DNA of 64,000 bases, taken from Chionis minor. Lineage: Eukaryota > Chordata > Aves > Charadriiformes > Chionididae. Position 1 is the first letter of the stretch. Every line of letters starts with the position of its first letter. A model generated the notes under the pieces. The model had not been told where the DNA came from. It did no database searches and saw only the letters and a program-made list of their open reading frames with translations. A program made the position numbers and the translations under genes. Positions 43,230 through 55,510 of this stretch are shown piece after piece. The stretch spans positions 373,677-437,676 of the forward strand of contig VZSF01001062.1 of the NCBI GenBank assembly GCA_013398295.1, written 5' to 3'.

Positions 43230-46200
43230 AGTACATCATACTGTACGCTGTACACTGCAGAATGCAGTGATACAGAAAGGAGCAGGAGCCTGAAATTCTT
43301 CTTGGTGAGTTGATGCAGACTCCCCCTCCTGTCTCTGTGCATGCTCAGAGGCCAGCGAGCAAACTCACAACACCCGTAGAAGGACTCATGTAAAAATAAA
43401 ACTGAAAAGATGTAAGGAAAAGTTCATACATAAAAGGTCTGAATATCCCCTTAACAAAATAGTAGGAAGATATTTAATATCACCAAACTATCAAAGCAAG
43501 CTGAGGTTTGGGATTCTGCGGTTGTGTTAGTTATCTCCGTGCTCTTGTCCGACCTTCAGACATTGTTCACTGTGTTCACAGCACAAGTAATAATCAGACC
43601 AGGCAAATCAGTAAACACACACAATAGCTCGGTGTAGTGACTGGTGTTAACGTCACTTTAGACCCTACACTACACACAATAGGTAGGGGAGAGGTAAGGG
43701 CTGACTTTTCTAAGCCCTGATGTATATACATATGCGGGGATGTGCAATGGAGTAAAAAGGCACATAACTGGGCACACAGAGCCTCCAAATGTGTTACAAA
43801 GCCCTGCTGCCTCCATGTCCTCTGTCTACATCTCCCTCTCCCATGGAGCCATGCGTGCCAACTTTGCCTTCTGCCTATTCCTAAGAAGTGCTATAGGAGT
43901 TCACTGGTTAAAACCTGGAAAATGCAAACCCATTAATGAGAGGAATTGAAATGGTCCATTTTGAGTATTTCAACTTCCCCAGCACCACAGCACAGGAGGA
44001 TCCCTGTGTTGAGATGCTCCCCAGCTCAGCTCCTGACCTAAAGAGCCCACGTCACACTCACAGTGTGAGGGCTGCGCTCTGTGGTGTTTCCACTTCTGTT
44101 CCAAAGGCCTGGAGGTCACTGTATCACACCCTGCTGCCTGGTGAGGTTAATGACCCCTGGTTAACTTAAACTGTCGAGCAGCTGCAGAAAAGCAGGTTTG
44201 GCTTGGTTTAGTGTCCACATGTTGTTCCATCACTTACCTGAACAAAAGTGCAGGACTTAAGAGACTACCTGCATCTTGCCTTAGCCTTTTTTGGAGCATT
44301 CCACATTCTGCTTTCATCCTCCCATGCACATGAAATCAAACTTAAACACATCAAAGCAGGTACTAACAAATGAAAAAGAAGCTCATGCACTTTCATATGC
44401 AACTACATGCCTTGTACATGAGGCGTTTGCTTCCCAATACAATTTTAAAACCATGGAAGCTTGCCAAATTTCAGTGTATACTGAAATGTTTTCTGGAACT
44501 AGAGAGGTAATTAGAATTTTTTGATTAGCCATCAGTGCAGATACATAAAACTCAGGAAAGGTATAATTTATTTGTCTGTATAAATTTTTGTAGTATTATA
44601 ATTAGGGCTGTTCTGAAAACATAAATTCATGGGCACATAGGATTGGGAGGTACTTGCTGTGCAGTCATGTCCAGTTCCCTACTTTTGAAGGCAACTGTGC
44701 CGTATAATGCCTGCTGCAAACGGCCCAAGTAGTATTTTAAAGGCAGCTTAGTGCTCTGTTTTAATTTCTCATCTCTTCCCTGTGTTGCTCGAAAGACATA
44801 GGCTATAGACTGACAGTTTGATCATTAGCGCGTCACAAAAAATGGAGTACAGCTGGATTTGTTAAGCACTTAATTCTTGCAGCTAGTTTGAGAAGACCTA
44901 CTAATAACGCAATGAAATGCTACCTGGGCAATCATTGTTCTCAAGAAGAGAACAGTCTGAGGATCTACTACTCAGAAATACAAACCCCCAAAAGTGTGGT
45001 GCTTTATGTTCAGGTTCTAAATCATGGAGCCTCTCTGAGAGCCTTACAAAGACAATGTACAGAGCAACTACTTGGATATGTGATTTGCTAAAAGTTGCAA
45101 GTATTGCATTGTGTTTATGTGGTGTGTTCTGTGTAATCCTCAGAGCTTATGTTGCTCTGTAGGAAAGCTTAGCTGCTTTACTATAAAAAACCAGAATGGT
45201 GCAACTGCATTTTTCCGATATATTGGGCTTTGCTAATATAACATAAAATAATCCTTTAGTTGGTGTTTGCAATAGTTAAACACCTGCATGGATATAATTT
45301 CTATCCTATTTATTATTTTTTTCACAAAGCATTAATGAATGGGTGCTATTTGTAAGGACTAGCCTGAATTCTTGAGGTTTCCTTCCTTTATCGACAGAGA
45401 GAAATGAGTTTCTCCAGACATCATTCAGAGTAGTGCAACTGTGCTCCCTGTTGGCACAAGCCCCCGCAGGACCCCTTCTGTGTCCAAACACAGTCACATG
45501 GGCTTTCTGACTACCCACCAGCAGCAGTGACCATGATCAGTGTGCTTCTTCCCAGAGGGCTGCATGCTCTGGTGTTTGATGGAAAGACCCGGAGCCCAGA
45601 AGACAGTAATTTTCTCACTGCCTGCAGGGCTGCAGGATCAAGCCCCACGTCTTGCTGTTGATCACTTATGTCACACAAACCCTTTCACTAAGTGAGCAAG
45701 AATATGATAGAGGTTAAATCCTTGTCCACTGAGAAACACACAGAAGAACAGTATCTTTTAAAGGAAGTACCCTCATTGAGCATGCAAACTTACACTAAAA
45801 GCCATAAAAGAGCGAGTGAAATTTTGAAAAATGCCATATCTGCAAAGAACCCTGACCACCAAAGCACACCTGCTCCTGTCAGTTGCAGCCCAACAACCTC
45901 AGGGGCCTTTGGGGCTTAGTAAAATGCAGCCAAATCCTCATTTGATCTAATTTCTGCTGCCCACACTGCATTAACCTGCATTTGGCCACATTGCAGACAA
46001 CCCAGGGTTTTGCTCAGGATGTGTAGAAGGGTGCCAAGGCTGGCCTGAAAAGAGAGCTAGGCAGCCCAGCTTTTTTCCTCTTCCCTCTTTTTTCGGGTTT
46101 TTTTTTTTTTTTTCCTCCAGAGAACTCTGGACTCTGTATTCATTCACAGGAAAAGGTGATGAGAGTCATGGCAGGCACTAGCTGATCTCCAAGCTCTGTG

Positions 46201-47900
46201 GTCATGCTGCCCAGGGGGAACCAGCCAGGTTAGTTAGTGCTGACTTTGTTATCCTCTTTACTGGGTTCAACAAAAATACTAAAATTACCACAGAACAAGC
46301 CAACATACAGCTCATAGTCCACACAGCAGGACTGGCCTCTTACTTTTGGGTTTGTACTCAAAGTGGAAGTAATAAATATGGTTTTGTGTATCATTCAATA
46401 TGCTAAATAGGTGGTAGCTGGGAAATGAGAGACAGAGGTAAAAAAAGCCCTTTCTGATTACTGAAATATGTAGATCTTTCTCCAGCCACAAAAAAAAAAA
46501 AAGATAGATTTCACATGCAACCCCAAGGGCTTATTGATTAGGGAATGGAGGAAGGGCAATATGTGAAAGTTTGGTATCTTAATGCTTGAAGGTACCAAAA
46601 TTTCTCGAGTCTTTAGTGCCTACTGCTCAGCTCTTTATCTTCTGGAGGTTCGCTAAAATATCTTATTAAATTTGAGACCTGATATGTATTGCAGTACAGA
46701 AGCAGCTGGTAATTTTGAAGGAATATTTGTGTTAACTGCTGTGTTCTATGGAGACTTAATATAAAGAAATGTATTCAGGAACTCATTTTGCTATATTGGT
46801 AATGGGAATTGGGAGAGTCACTGAAAGGAGGTGCCTCTTGTTCATTTCTCAGGTTTAATTTTATTAACCAATGCAAATGATTTGTTAGACAAATATAAAA
46901 CAAAAGAAAAAGGAGAATGAACTCTGTGTCATCACTGAGCTCTTCAGTCTAAACATCCCACTAAAAATAACCAAAAAGCCCATATACCAGGTGCATTTTA
47001 TCTTGGGTTTACACTGCACTCTTAATGAAAGGCCTTGGAAGGAAATGACTAAAGAAACCACCTTAAGACTTCAGCATTTTCATGTCAGTCACACATTTCC
47101 TTGAAGGTCAGGTCCCTGTTTAAGGTCTAATGTGTTTGGAGAGCAAAAAGAGCGGTGTGTTATTAGGCAGAATCCCTTTTATACACACAGAATTGGATCA
47201 ATTTGACCCTGATTGTCTTTCTCCACTTTATTGTCCCACTACTTCAAACAGCTGGCCCTTGGCATTATCTTAAGGAAGGGGCTGATTGAACTGTAGGTCT
47301 AGCACTTGTCAGTTGTGGATAATGTTGGCTTCAGTCAGTCATGTTCACACATAAATGAGCCATGACAGAGATAGACTGGTGAATAGAAAAAGCGGTTTTA
47401 CTGCAGGTAACCTTCTTGTGTAAATGCAACAAATAATAAAGCCTGCTCCTCATGAAAACAGCCTGAAATAAGTAACAGAGTGATATATTATGTCTTTTGC
47501 TGGCAGGAATTGTCCGTTTCAAAATGGGCACCTTGTGGGGAGGAACAACAAAAGGACTATAATTGTAAATGCTGCTTCTGTTCTGTAATGTGAGATAACA
47601 AACGAGGCTCCTGCTCGTGAACAGAGATGCTGCTGCATACAGAGAATTGCGGCGGCATCATTGTGACATCAATTCTTCCTTAGAGAAAGGTGACGCACAT
47701 CTTGAGCAAAACCAACAGAAATAGAAATCCCCTCCCTTTTCTCTCTTTGGGTTTTTCTTTTTCTGCGTGTCTAGAAATCAGGAATCTCAAAACCCCCTTC
47801 TGTTGAGCCAGAGAGAGAAAAGCGCAATTCAAGTGCAAAGTCCTGTAACGGGAAAAAAATAAAACTAATATAAGCTCATTTCTATCCATGTGATGTCACT
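43230..47900. other. Intergenic DNA, no gene recognised
   Basis: No gene is visible. The stretch holds a probable ancient CR1-like fragment near 44615-44740, poly(T) at 46098-46113 and poly(A) at 46490-46502. Open frames are under 82 codons. Towards 47540 the sequence grades into an AT-rich block with developmental-type motifs, described separately. Confidence 0.65.
44615..44740 (-). mobile_element. Possible ancient CR1-type fragment
   Basis: The segment 'aattcatgggcacataggat' leads into TGGGAGGTAC, a 'gtcatgtccagttccctac' stretch, and a block reading AATGCCTGCTGCAAACG. This follows the order of the reverse-complemented 3' ends of old sauropsid CR1 families (GGAAGGGACC, then tcatcnagtccagtcccct). 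Divergence is high, and a sequence-library search is needed to confirm it. Confidence 0.4.
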
Positions 47901-47932
47901 GCAACTCTGCTATGTACAGTGTGGAAAGCAAT

Positions 47933-47970
47933 TAAGGAGAGAAGAGAAGGAAAGGGGGAAGGAAGGAAGG
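47933..47970. repeat. Purine-rich GGAA-type tract
   Basis: About 38 bases consist only of A and G, ending in GGAAGGAAGGAAGGG. It is a polypurine simple repeat with several ETS-type GGAA cores, and it borders the AT-rich block that follows. Confidence 0.75.
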
Positions 47971-47974
47971 GTTT

Positions 47975-48520
47975 TTTCCTAAAGCAAATACAACACCAAC
48001 AGACTTTCAAAGCAATTTGCATAAACGTCTCTCCCATGATTTTTTTATTTATAGCCCCTAAGTTTCTAATTAAATACTAATTAATACCATCACCAGAATT
48101 GTCTCCCATCCTCAGCTCTTCATAGCTTTGTCACTTTGATTAATGCATAGTCATTTATTAACTTATTTAACAAGCTGAGGTGCCTCATGACAAACCAGAT
48201 TAAATTATCCCCATAACAGCCTCATTACTGCAAAAAAGGAGTTTTAAACTTAATAAAAATTATCTTCAATAATGTTAAAGCTTTTTCATTGCAACCTTAG
48301 AAGACAAATATAGGGGTTTTGTTAGATTTATAATATATGGAGTTGTATAAAGCATCCTTTAATAAAATTTATATGTTCATTTAAGCTTGATCATTGCCGT
48401 GCTTCTGTAGCCCTGAGTGCTTATTATTTAACTTTTGCTGTATTTATGAAGATAATTAATGCTCTGACCAGACAGGGACTAAAATACCCACTAGAATGAG
48501 ATAATTAGGGACATAAATAA
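47975..48520. promoter_or_regulatory. AT-rich, motif-dense candidate conserved enhancer
   Basis: There are no open frames of note here, and the sequence is not a simple repeat. It carries many TAAT/ATTA homeodomain cores (for example 48068-48085, 48139-48145 and GATAATTAATG at 48451-48461) and a perfect POU octamer ATTTGCAT at 48015-48022. This texture (complex AT-rich sequence with dense homeodomain sites in a desert beside a developmental gene) is typical of deeply conserved vertebrate enhancers. The call is inferred from composition and motifs only; I cannot measure conservation. Confidence 0.35.
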
Positions 48521-48648
48521 CGTTTAGGTCTTGTGTTTTGCTTTTTTAATTAATTGTTTTGTTTTCCAGCTAAACCTGATAGAGGGAAAATCAGAGTTTA
48601 CCTGGGGATTACGATGACTTTGCACGCAGCAATTCAGCAGTGCTGGAG

Positions 48649-48960
48649 CCAGCTGGGAGGCTGCGCTGGGGGACTGTTGGGCTCTGCCTGGTGGAGAGGG
48701 GTGCAGCGCCACGGGACCTCGCTGCCCCCATGCCAGCAGGGCTGGTCTCTCCCCAGGGAGCCCCAATCCCACCTTCTTCCCTCCCGTCCCCCCCCGGGAA
48801 GGGAGCAGAGACAAGCTCTCGCATCCCACAAGAAAACCTCCCTGCCATGGAGGCGAGGAGGATGGAGACGCCAAGTTTGTGGGTAATGAGGATATTCATA
48901 GTGAAGCGGCGCTGAGAGCCGCAGCCCGCTCTCTGGCTGCGAGGGACGAGGACCTGCCAC
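48649..48960. promoter_or_regulatory. CpG-rich patch
   Basis: By hand count there are about 15 CpG dinucleotides in roughly 310 bp of clearly GC-rich sequence, lying in an AT-rich neighbourhood. Several long overlapping open frames on both strands (242 codons on the minus strand at 48609-49337; others of 139, 116, 110 and 91 codons) reflect the low stop-codon frequency of GC-rich DNA. It could be a small CpG island, perhaps a promoter of an unannotated non-coding transcript or an orphan island. No coding function is supported. Confidence 0.45.
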
Positions 48961-51900
48961 CAGCCACAGGAGCCCCTTGGAAGCGCAGGCTTCTGGGCTC
49001 CCAGAGGACACAGGGTTTTTTGAGCTGTTACCCTTGTGCTGTTTGATTTCCACAGGCAGGCAGGGTTGAAACAGGCTGGCAGGCAGCAGTTCCTAAAAGT
49101 TCCTGCATTTGCTCCTAGAGGTTCTTTCTTCCCCTGGGATATTTTCATAATGTTGTGTTTATTATTTATTCCAATTTCCTTTAACAAGGACCTCCCTGTC
49201 ATTCTACCTATGTGTGCCTTAAACAACACATATAAGTCATATAAAAATAACAATAATGTAGTCATTTGATTAGGAAAGCAAAGCCACCCCTCCTTAGCAC
49301 CCAGTTTTTCATTATTCCTGTGCAGTGCATTCCCCAACAGGGAGCAGAAATGACAGGAGCAGTCTCAGGCAGTAGCGAGCGCATTGGGACTAAGGGGTAG
49401 CTGAGCTCCTGAGTCGAGGAGATATGGAGAAGATGATCACTGTTCATTGTTGTGCCTGAGAAATAAATCAAGTGGTACTTCAGGGGACAAAAAAAGCACC
49501 ATGGCCTGATAATCTGAAGTATGTTGTTACGCAAGTTCCCAGTGACTGCACGCACACCTAAATAGCTTTTGAGATTGGATATCGAACGCTAATTTTACCA
49601 TCTCTGAGGTTAGTCCCTATTCAGGTAAATAAAGGTCACCTTTCAGGGGTTTTTGTCCCCAGTGACCTGGGTTTTACTATGTAATGTGATCCAGTAAAGC
49701 TAATTAGTATGATGTTCTTTTCACCAACCTCTGATGAATATTTGCAGCAAAATGACACTTTCTAGCTGCAGAGCCTCAGGACATAAAAAGCAAAAGTATG
49801 TGGCAGGTTAAAATTAAAAGCCAATGACAGGGGTCTCTGTAGAAACTACTCAACAGCCTGTACTACTCCTGCAGTTCTTCTGAGGTAAGTCAGGTTTACC
49901 ATATTCTTGTTTTGGTCCTCCCCTTTCTTTTTCTCTTGCCTCTCCTTACCATCCCATAATGTGTTTTCATTTTATGAAAACTGAAGATGAGCGATGCCAG
50001 GTGGCTGTGGAGGTAGAGCTCAAGCTTGACAGGACAAAGCTCCCAAAGACCACCACCCATGTCCATTTAGAGTTTGTGAATGATTGGTGAGTCTGGGCTA
50101 AGCCCAGGTTAAATAAATACATCTTCATGATCCCTCCTATTAAATAAATCAAAACACATGATTCCTCACAGAAGAAAGAAGCACAGAAAAACAGCAGTGA
50201 GGAAGAATCAGGAAGCACTTTGAAGGATCATTATGCCATAATGAATGCTTGCCAAGCTCCCCAACTACTCCAGAGTGCATGTCAGTGACTATGCAAATCA
50301 GACAGTGGGCTCAGCTCCTCCTTCGGCAGGCAAGAGTGGAAGATTTCCATCCTGTTACTTCTCCATTCTGCTCGTGAGGACTCTGCATGGACCTCTCGCG
50401 TTGCCCTTGGTCCCTCTATGAAGTCTGTGGATTGCTATGACAGGAAGGACAGGAAGGGCTTGAAAGACCTTCACCAATCCAGAGTACCTTTCAAAAACTT
50501 GAACTTCAGGGCCAAAAACATGGCAATGGGAGAGTTTGAGGTTTTTTGAACCTGCATTGGATTAGATATCCTGAGGCAAGGGATTGCTACAAGTAACAAG
50601 GAAGTTATGCTAGATCCAAAGAAAAGAGAAGAGAGAAAAAAGGACAAAATGAGTCTGAGCCAGTTAGGACATACAAAGTCATGGAATCAGTTCCTAGCAG
50701 CAGAAATGTCATTATATATACCACTAGTAAAAATGGAGGACTAAGATTAAGGAGATGTCATTTTATTATCTTATACATAACATACAAAAAGCTACTTACA
50801 GGTTGATCTTAAAAAATAATAATTAAAAATAGTACAGCTTACGTGTTGATTTCGAGTTCCTAGCTTTCCTGTTCCATCTGGCGAGAAGACTGATTGGAAG
50901 GTAGAAAGTAAAACATTGCTATTAATGAAACCACCAGCCCCCAAAGGACACCAATAGACATTACAGACGATGCTCAACAGAAGAGGATCTAATAATGAGA
51001 AAGTCCCAACTATCTTTTTCAAATTAAAACTCAAGATTAAACCTCTAGGTAACCTTCCTCAGGTTAGAACAATAAACAGCCTTGTTATTTTACTTGCAGA
51101 TCTTTACGGTTTCTTTCCTCGTGTACAATACCTTTATTATACCAACCTCAGATCTCTCTTGAATAGCAGTTGTCAATGTTGCTGAATTGTAGTGTGGTTG
51201 ATTTTTCTGTATAAAAGCTCCATCTTGAAATATTTGCTTTCTTGCCACCATTATTCTTATGAGAAGGTTGTTTAACCACCATGCTTCCCTGGGGAAGACT
51301 CCATCTTACATCCACTCCTGTCAATCTTATATACATATATTCTTGCCCCAGCATTGTCTCTTTCCTTAAATAGCATTTCCCTATCCCCTTGTTTGTAAAC
51401 ATGGGCAACAATCCCCCTTAGCCTTCATTTGCTCTCCTAAAGGCATTGACCTCCTTTCTGCCACGTTTCACAAAGGCATGCACCTTGCTGGTGGTTTAGG
51501 TTCAACCCCTGCTTTTCTGATACTAAAGGACTTTTATTTTTCACTGGTGTTTTGTTCCCAGTCAAGGTGGCCTTATGTTTTTTTGGCCAAAGTTCCTTGT
51601 CATTGATGTCTCATCAGATGACCTTCATTCTGACTGCAAATTTAATCCTAATTGTGCTGCAGACATCCCCAAGATGATCCAGACGACGTTATGATCCTCA
51701 TCTGTACTGATGATGCCTCACATTTTAGTTATACTGATGGATTTAATTAACATAATACTAAACTCTGTGTCATGTGTATCTGTGTGTGTGCATGTCTGTG
51801 TGTGTGTATATATGCTTGCTTGTCTACATACATAGTGAAACATAATAAGAGTTTTTAATTTAAATACAAGAATTTCCAGTGTACAAATCCAGAATGGGGG

Positions 51901-53930
51901 TTCATAAATTAGATAGCTTAGTCCCATGGAATTTCATACTGACTTTCTTACTCTCTCTTAAAAATCTTAACTTTAAAGGAAAGAAAATGACTGGAACAAT
52001 TCCTTTTATATTTATAAACGCAAGCCATTATTTGTAAGGACTCAGTTTGGCTGGACCAATTTGTCTGACCAATTTAACTATAGGTGAGTTTGGCTCATTA
52101 AATAAGATATTGCATCCTTAATAATTTTCTCATGTTTTCTTGATAAGAGTAACCTGTGAAATTTCACAGGGCAGGGAAATGCACAGCATCTAACTGCTGA
52201 AAGAATTGCATTCCTACCCGCAATACCGGCGCATGGTTACCTTGGAGAGCAAGGAACTGTTGTCACTTCTCTCTCAGTTGATGGGTACGACGTAAAGTTA
52301 AATTTCAAGGTGGAGAAACAGTCAAAAGGTTACTCAGACTCCCTTGATACATGAGATGTCTTTGACACCACTGCATAGGCTCTTTCGTACTTTTTACACA
52401 GCAGTGCTGATAAATGCATCAAATGCTTAAAATATTTATTGGTTCTGGGACAGGATACAAGAAGACAAGAAATGAGATCTTTCCCTACAATACTACAACA
52501 TATAAAAATCGAAACTGTATTTTGCCCCCACTCAGATGCATTATGCAAATGACAATTTTTCTTTGAAGAATTAAGTACAGAAATGCTCTGGCAATTGAAA
52601 ATTGCAGGTTTACATAATCAGTTAATATTTATTCTGTTTTTAAATAAGTCATTGTGTGAATCAAGGAAACATTATTGCTAGCCATTATCTCTTTAGCACA
52701 TTCCAATTTAATGTCAGCCGCTAGGTAAGATTTAACAAGATACGTCAATTTAACTACATCAAACTACATGACAAGAGACTTCCCTGTCAGGATGGGAATG
52801 AAACTTTTTTGTATGTGGAAAGGGGGTGGTGCAGGTATTCTCGTTGCACGCTGTGTGGACTAACACAGTGTTTAATTATTTAAGTGAATCAAGGAAAGGC
52901 ACTTAATGTATAGCCGTAGATACCTCTGTTAGCAGCAGAGTAGACACAAGGCAACCTCTGCAAGTGCAGCTCCAGAGCACCTCAGTGATCTGAGACACTT
53001 CTGGCAACTGGTGGTTCAATCTCCAGGTCTGCTTAACCCTCCACCCCTGCTAATTTGTCACCGAAGGTGGGAGGGTTGATGCTTCCCATCAGTGCACGTG
53101 GGCCATCGTGTTTGTTGTCACTGTGTGCAGGCATCACCTCCAGCCCCAGCTGTGCGTCAGCCGGGGAAGAGACATTACACATCTCCTGAGCCATCACCTT
53201 CCCCATCCTGGGCTGGAAGAAACACACAGCCTGGTGCTGGGGCTGTTCAGCAGATCTGCAGCACAGCAGCAGGGGAGACACACCAGCTAATAAAAAGCAA
53301 ACACCTTAGAGGTGAGGGCCAGGTAAGGATGACCAGGGTTTTAAACAGGGAAGCATCAAGGGACCGGTACCAATTGCCATAAAGTTTGCATCCACACCAA
53401 ACTGTAATTTACTTGAAGCAGTTTTATTTTTGCAGTGCAGAAAATTAGTTTTTGTGTGTTTGCATGCATGGATGTATAAACATATTTACAAAGGATCTTC
53501 AGGGACTCTGGGAAGGTGTAAATCAGAAAAAACATGACTGATAATCAGCCTTTGTAATATGCTCTATAACTCCACTAAGAAATGAATTCTAACTGGAAAA
53601 TGGAAATTCCTTGTATTAACATATTGTACTCTTCAGGTCAGAAGTTCTGACGACTGCAGGTGCGTCAGTTGACAGGGAGTTAACAACATGAGCATCTGGC
53701 AAGGCTTTGCTCTGTGCTCTGCTTCTCCTTCTCCTTCATGATGGAAGATGGGATGATGCCCAGCATATCCTAGGACTCTCAATTTAGTCCCACGTCCTCA
53801 CAGAGGTATCTCATACCACCCCTGTCACAACTTTATCCTGATCAATGCTATAGCCAGTTGGATTTCTTGCTCCCAGTATCTCTGCTGGAAGTTTGTTGTA
53901 GAAGGTAATTTCTCAGATGGCTAGAAAGCT
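48961..53930. other. Intergenic DNA, no gene recognised
   Basis: The longest open frame is about 97 codons and nothing recognisable is encoded. The stretch contains a TG/TA-rich simple repeat (51774-51814) and an AT-rich, motif-bearing block around 52540-52780. That block has a perfect octamer ATGCAAAT at 52543-52550, followed one base later by an ACAAT SOX-type core. The 53090-53390 stretch is moderately GC-rich with short frames only. Confidence 0.65.
51774..51814. repeat. (TG)n / TATA simple repeat
   Basis: Alternating TG units are interrupted by CATGTC and end in TATATAT. It is a potential Z-DNA-forming microsatellite of about 40 bp. Confidence 0.85.
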
Positions 53931-53939
53931 CCTTCTGAT

Positions 53940-54560
53940 TTTCAGCCTGTGGGTATTTATGGGTATGTGATGTCTTTTGCTCTCCTTCTAACACATCATT
54001 TGGCTTAAATAGCACCTCTCCTTTCCTGGTACTTTTAAGGGATACCTCTAGTCCATTTAGCCTTTATTTACTGAACTAGACAAGCTGTATTTGCCTCCAT
54101 GCCCCAAAGGGTGTCCCGTCCCCTAGAGCTGCCAGTTCTCTTTCCTCATATCTGTTCCTGTTTTAATTCATGTTCCTTGAAACACAGTAGCTAGAACTGT
54201 GTGGGGATGCTGTCTCCCCAAGGTCTTGTGGCATCGCTGCTCCTTATACATCCTCAGTTCATATTTGCTTTTCTTGTGGGGCCACACAGTAGTAGTAGCA
54301 GCATACTGTCATCCACAGGGAGACCAGAGAATTCTTTCTCCTGTTATAACATTTCCAGCTGATGAGCTCTCAGTTTTTAGCAGAAATTTTTATAATTTCC
54401 AAGTTCCTGATCTTGCATTTGGATGGTTAAATTTAATCCTGTTTTGTAGTCTCAATCCCAGTTTCATTCAGACCTTTTCCTCTATGATAGTCTGATTGAC
54501 ATTCATTCTGCAGCCCTACTTTCTGTGCTGCAGTAAGAGAATGAATTAATATCTGCTCTG
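53940..54560 (-). mobile_element. Ancient CR1 LINE fragment
   Basis: Several blocks occur in the same order as the reverse complement of old sauropsid CR1 3' regions: a 'gttccttgaa...agaactgtg' segment near 54173, 'catatttgcttttcttgtgg' near 54260, a 'gtcatccacagggagacca' stretch near 54308, a 'tcttgcatttggatggttaaa' block near 54411, and 'cagaccttttcctctatgat' near 54470. The element is in minus orientation and includes part of the reverse-transcriptase ORF 3' end, but many stops and indels have destroyed any reading frame. It is much more diverged than the CR1 copy at 55131. Boundaries are approximate. Confidence 0.6.
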
Positions 54561-55130
54561 AAATGTATTGATAAGAGGCTGCAGTGGCAAATCTCTGTGC
54601 CTGTAATTTTCTTTCATAGAAATATGTTGTTTTATCTCTCTTTTGGCTAGTTTAATGGGTATCTTAAAGTTTGTCTCAGTCCTGTTTCGCCTTTCTAACT
54701 AATAGTTTCTCATGTGGCACAATATTAAATAATAGGTAAATAATACTTTTTACTGAGATAAAATTTAGATTTAATCAAGCTTCTTTTTAGAAAAAGCTAA
54801 TACTTTAGTAAACCAGGATAATAAGTTGCCCTGTTGAGATTCACATTTCCAAAGTTTCTGTTGCACTGTCTTCAGTATTATGAGTGGCTTTAGACAGAAG
54901 TGTTTAACAGACTTGTTAAGTTCTTTTTCTTCTGTCCTCAGATATGGAGTATATGTGTGCTGTTCTTCAGTCATACAGCATTACTTTGGATGGAAAGTTT
55001 TATAAAAAAGTCCTTACTTCTGGACCTGCAATTTCATGTGTTGGGTCTTTTACTGCACTTAGGCTGGCGATTGACTGCTTGCCCCCACCCTTCCTTGGCT
55101 TGAATACATCAACTTATTTAAGTTTTATTT

Positions 55131-55510
55131 CACAGAATCATAGAATTGTCTAAGTTAGAAGAGACCTTTAAGATCATTCAGTCCAACCATCAACCCAATA
55201 CTGCCAAAAACCACCACTAAACCCTGTCCCTAAGCACCGTGTCTACCAGTCTTTTAAATGGAGATTCCACCACTTCCCTGAGCAGCCTGTTTCAGTGCTT
55301 GATAACCAATTCAGCCAAGAAATCTTTCCTAATATCCAATCTAAGCCTCCCCTGACATGACTTGAGACCATTTCTTCACTGGTCCTATCACTTATTACTT
55401 GGGAGAAGAGGTAAACAACCCCAGTTCCCTCAGCCGTTTCTCGTAAGACTCGCGCTCTGGACCCTTCATTAGCTTTGTTGCCCTTCCCAGCTGTGGTGAG
55501 CTCTGTTCCC
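55131..55510 (-). mobile_element. CR1 LINE fragment, 5'-truncated
   Basis: The segment starts with CACAGAATCATAGAATTG and continues through 'aagagacctttaagatcat', 'cagtccaaccatcaaccc', 'aatctttcctaatatccaat', 'ctaagcctcccctgacatga' and a 'cccttcattagctttgttgcccttc' stretch. This is the reverse complement of the CR1 3' end over about 380 bp, with the promoter-proximal part missing. It is less diverged than the neighbouring copy at 53940-54560. The minus-strand open frame inside it (55243-55533) is a by-product of the repeat. Confidence 0.88.

Noticed and set aside
48609..49337. 242-codon open frame on the minus strand, the longest outside ZSWIM6
   Set aside because: Half of it lies in the CpG-rich patch, where stops are rare and other frames on both strands are open too. 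Composition is uneven along its length and no domain or family resemblance is visible.
51489..51530. GGTTCAACCCC motif considered as a tRNA T-arm
   Set aside because: No matching acceptor stem, D-arm or anticodon arm upstream at the right spacing.
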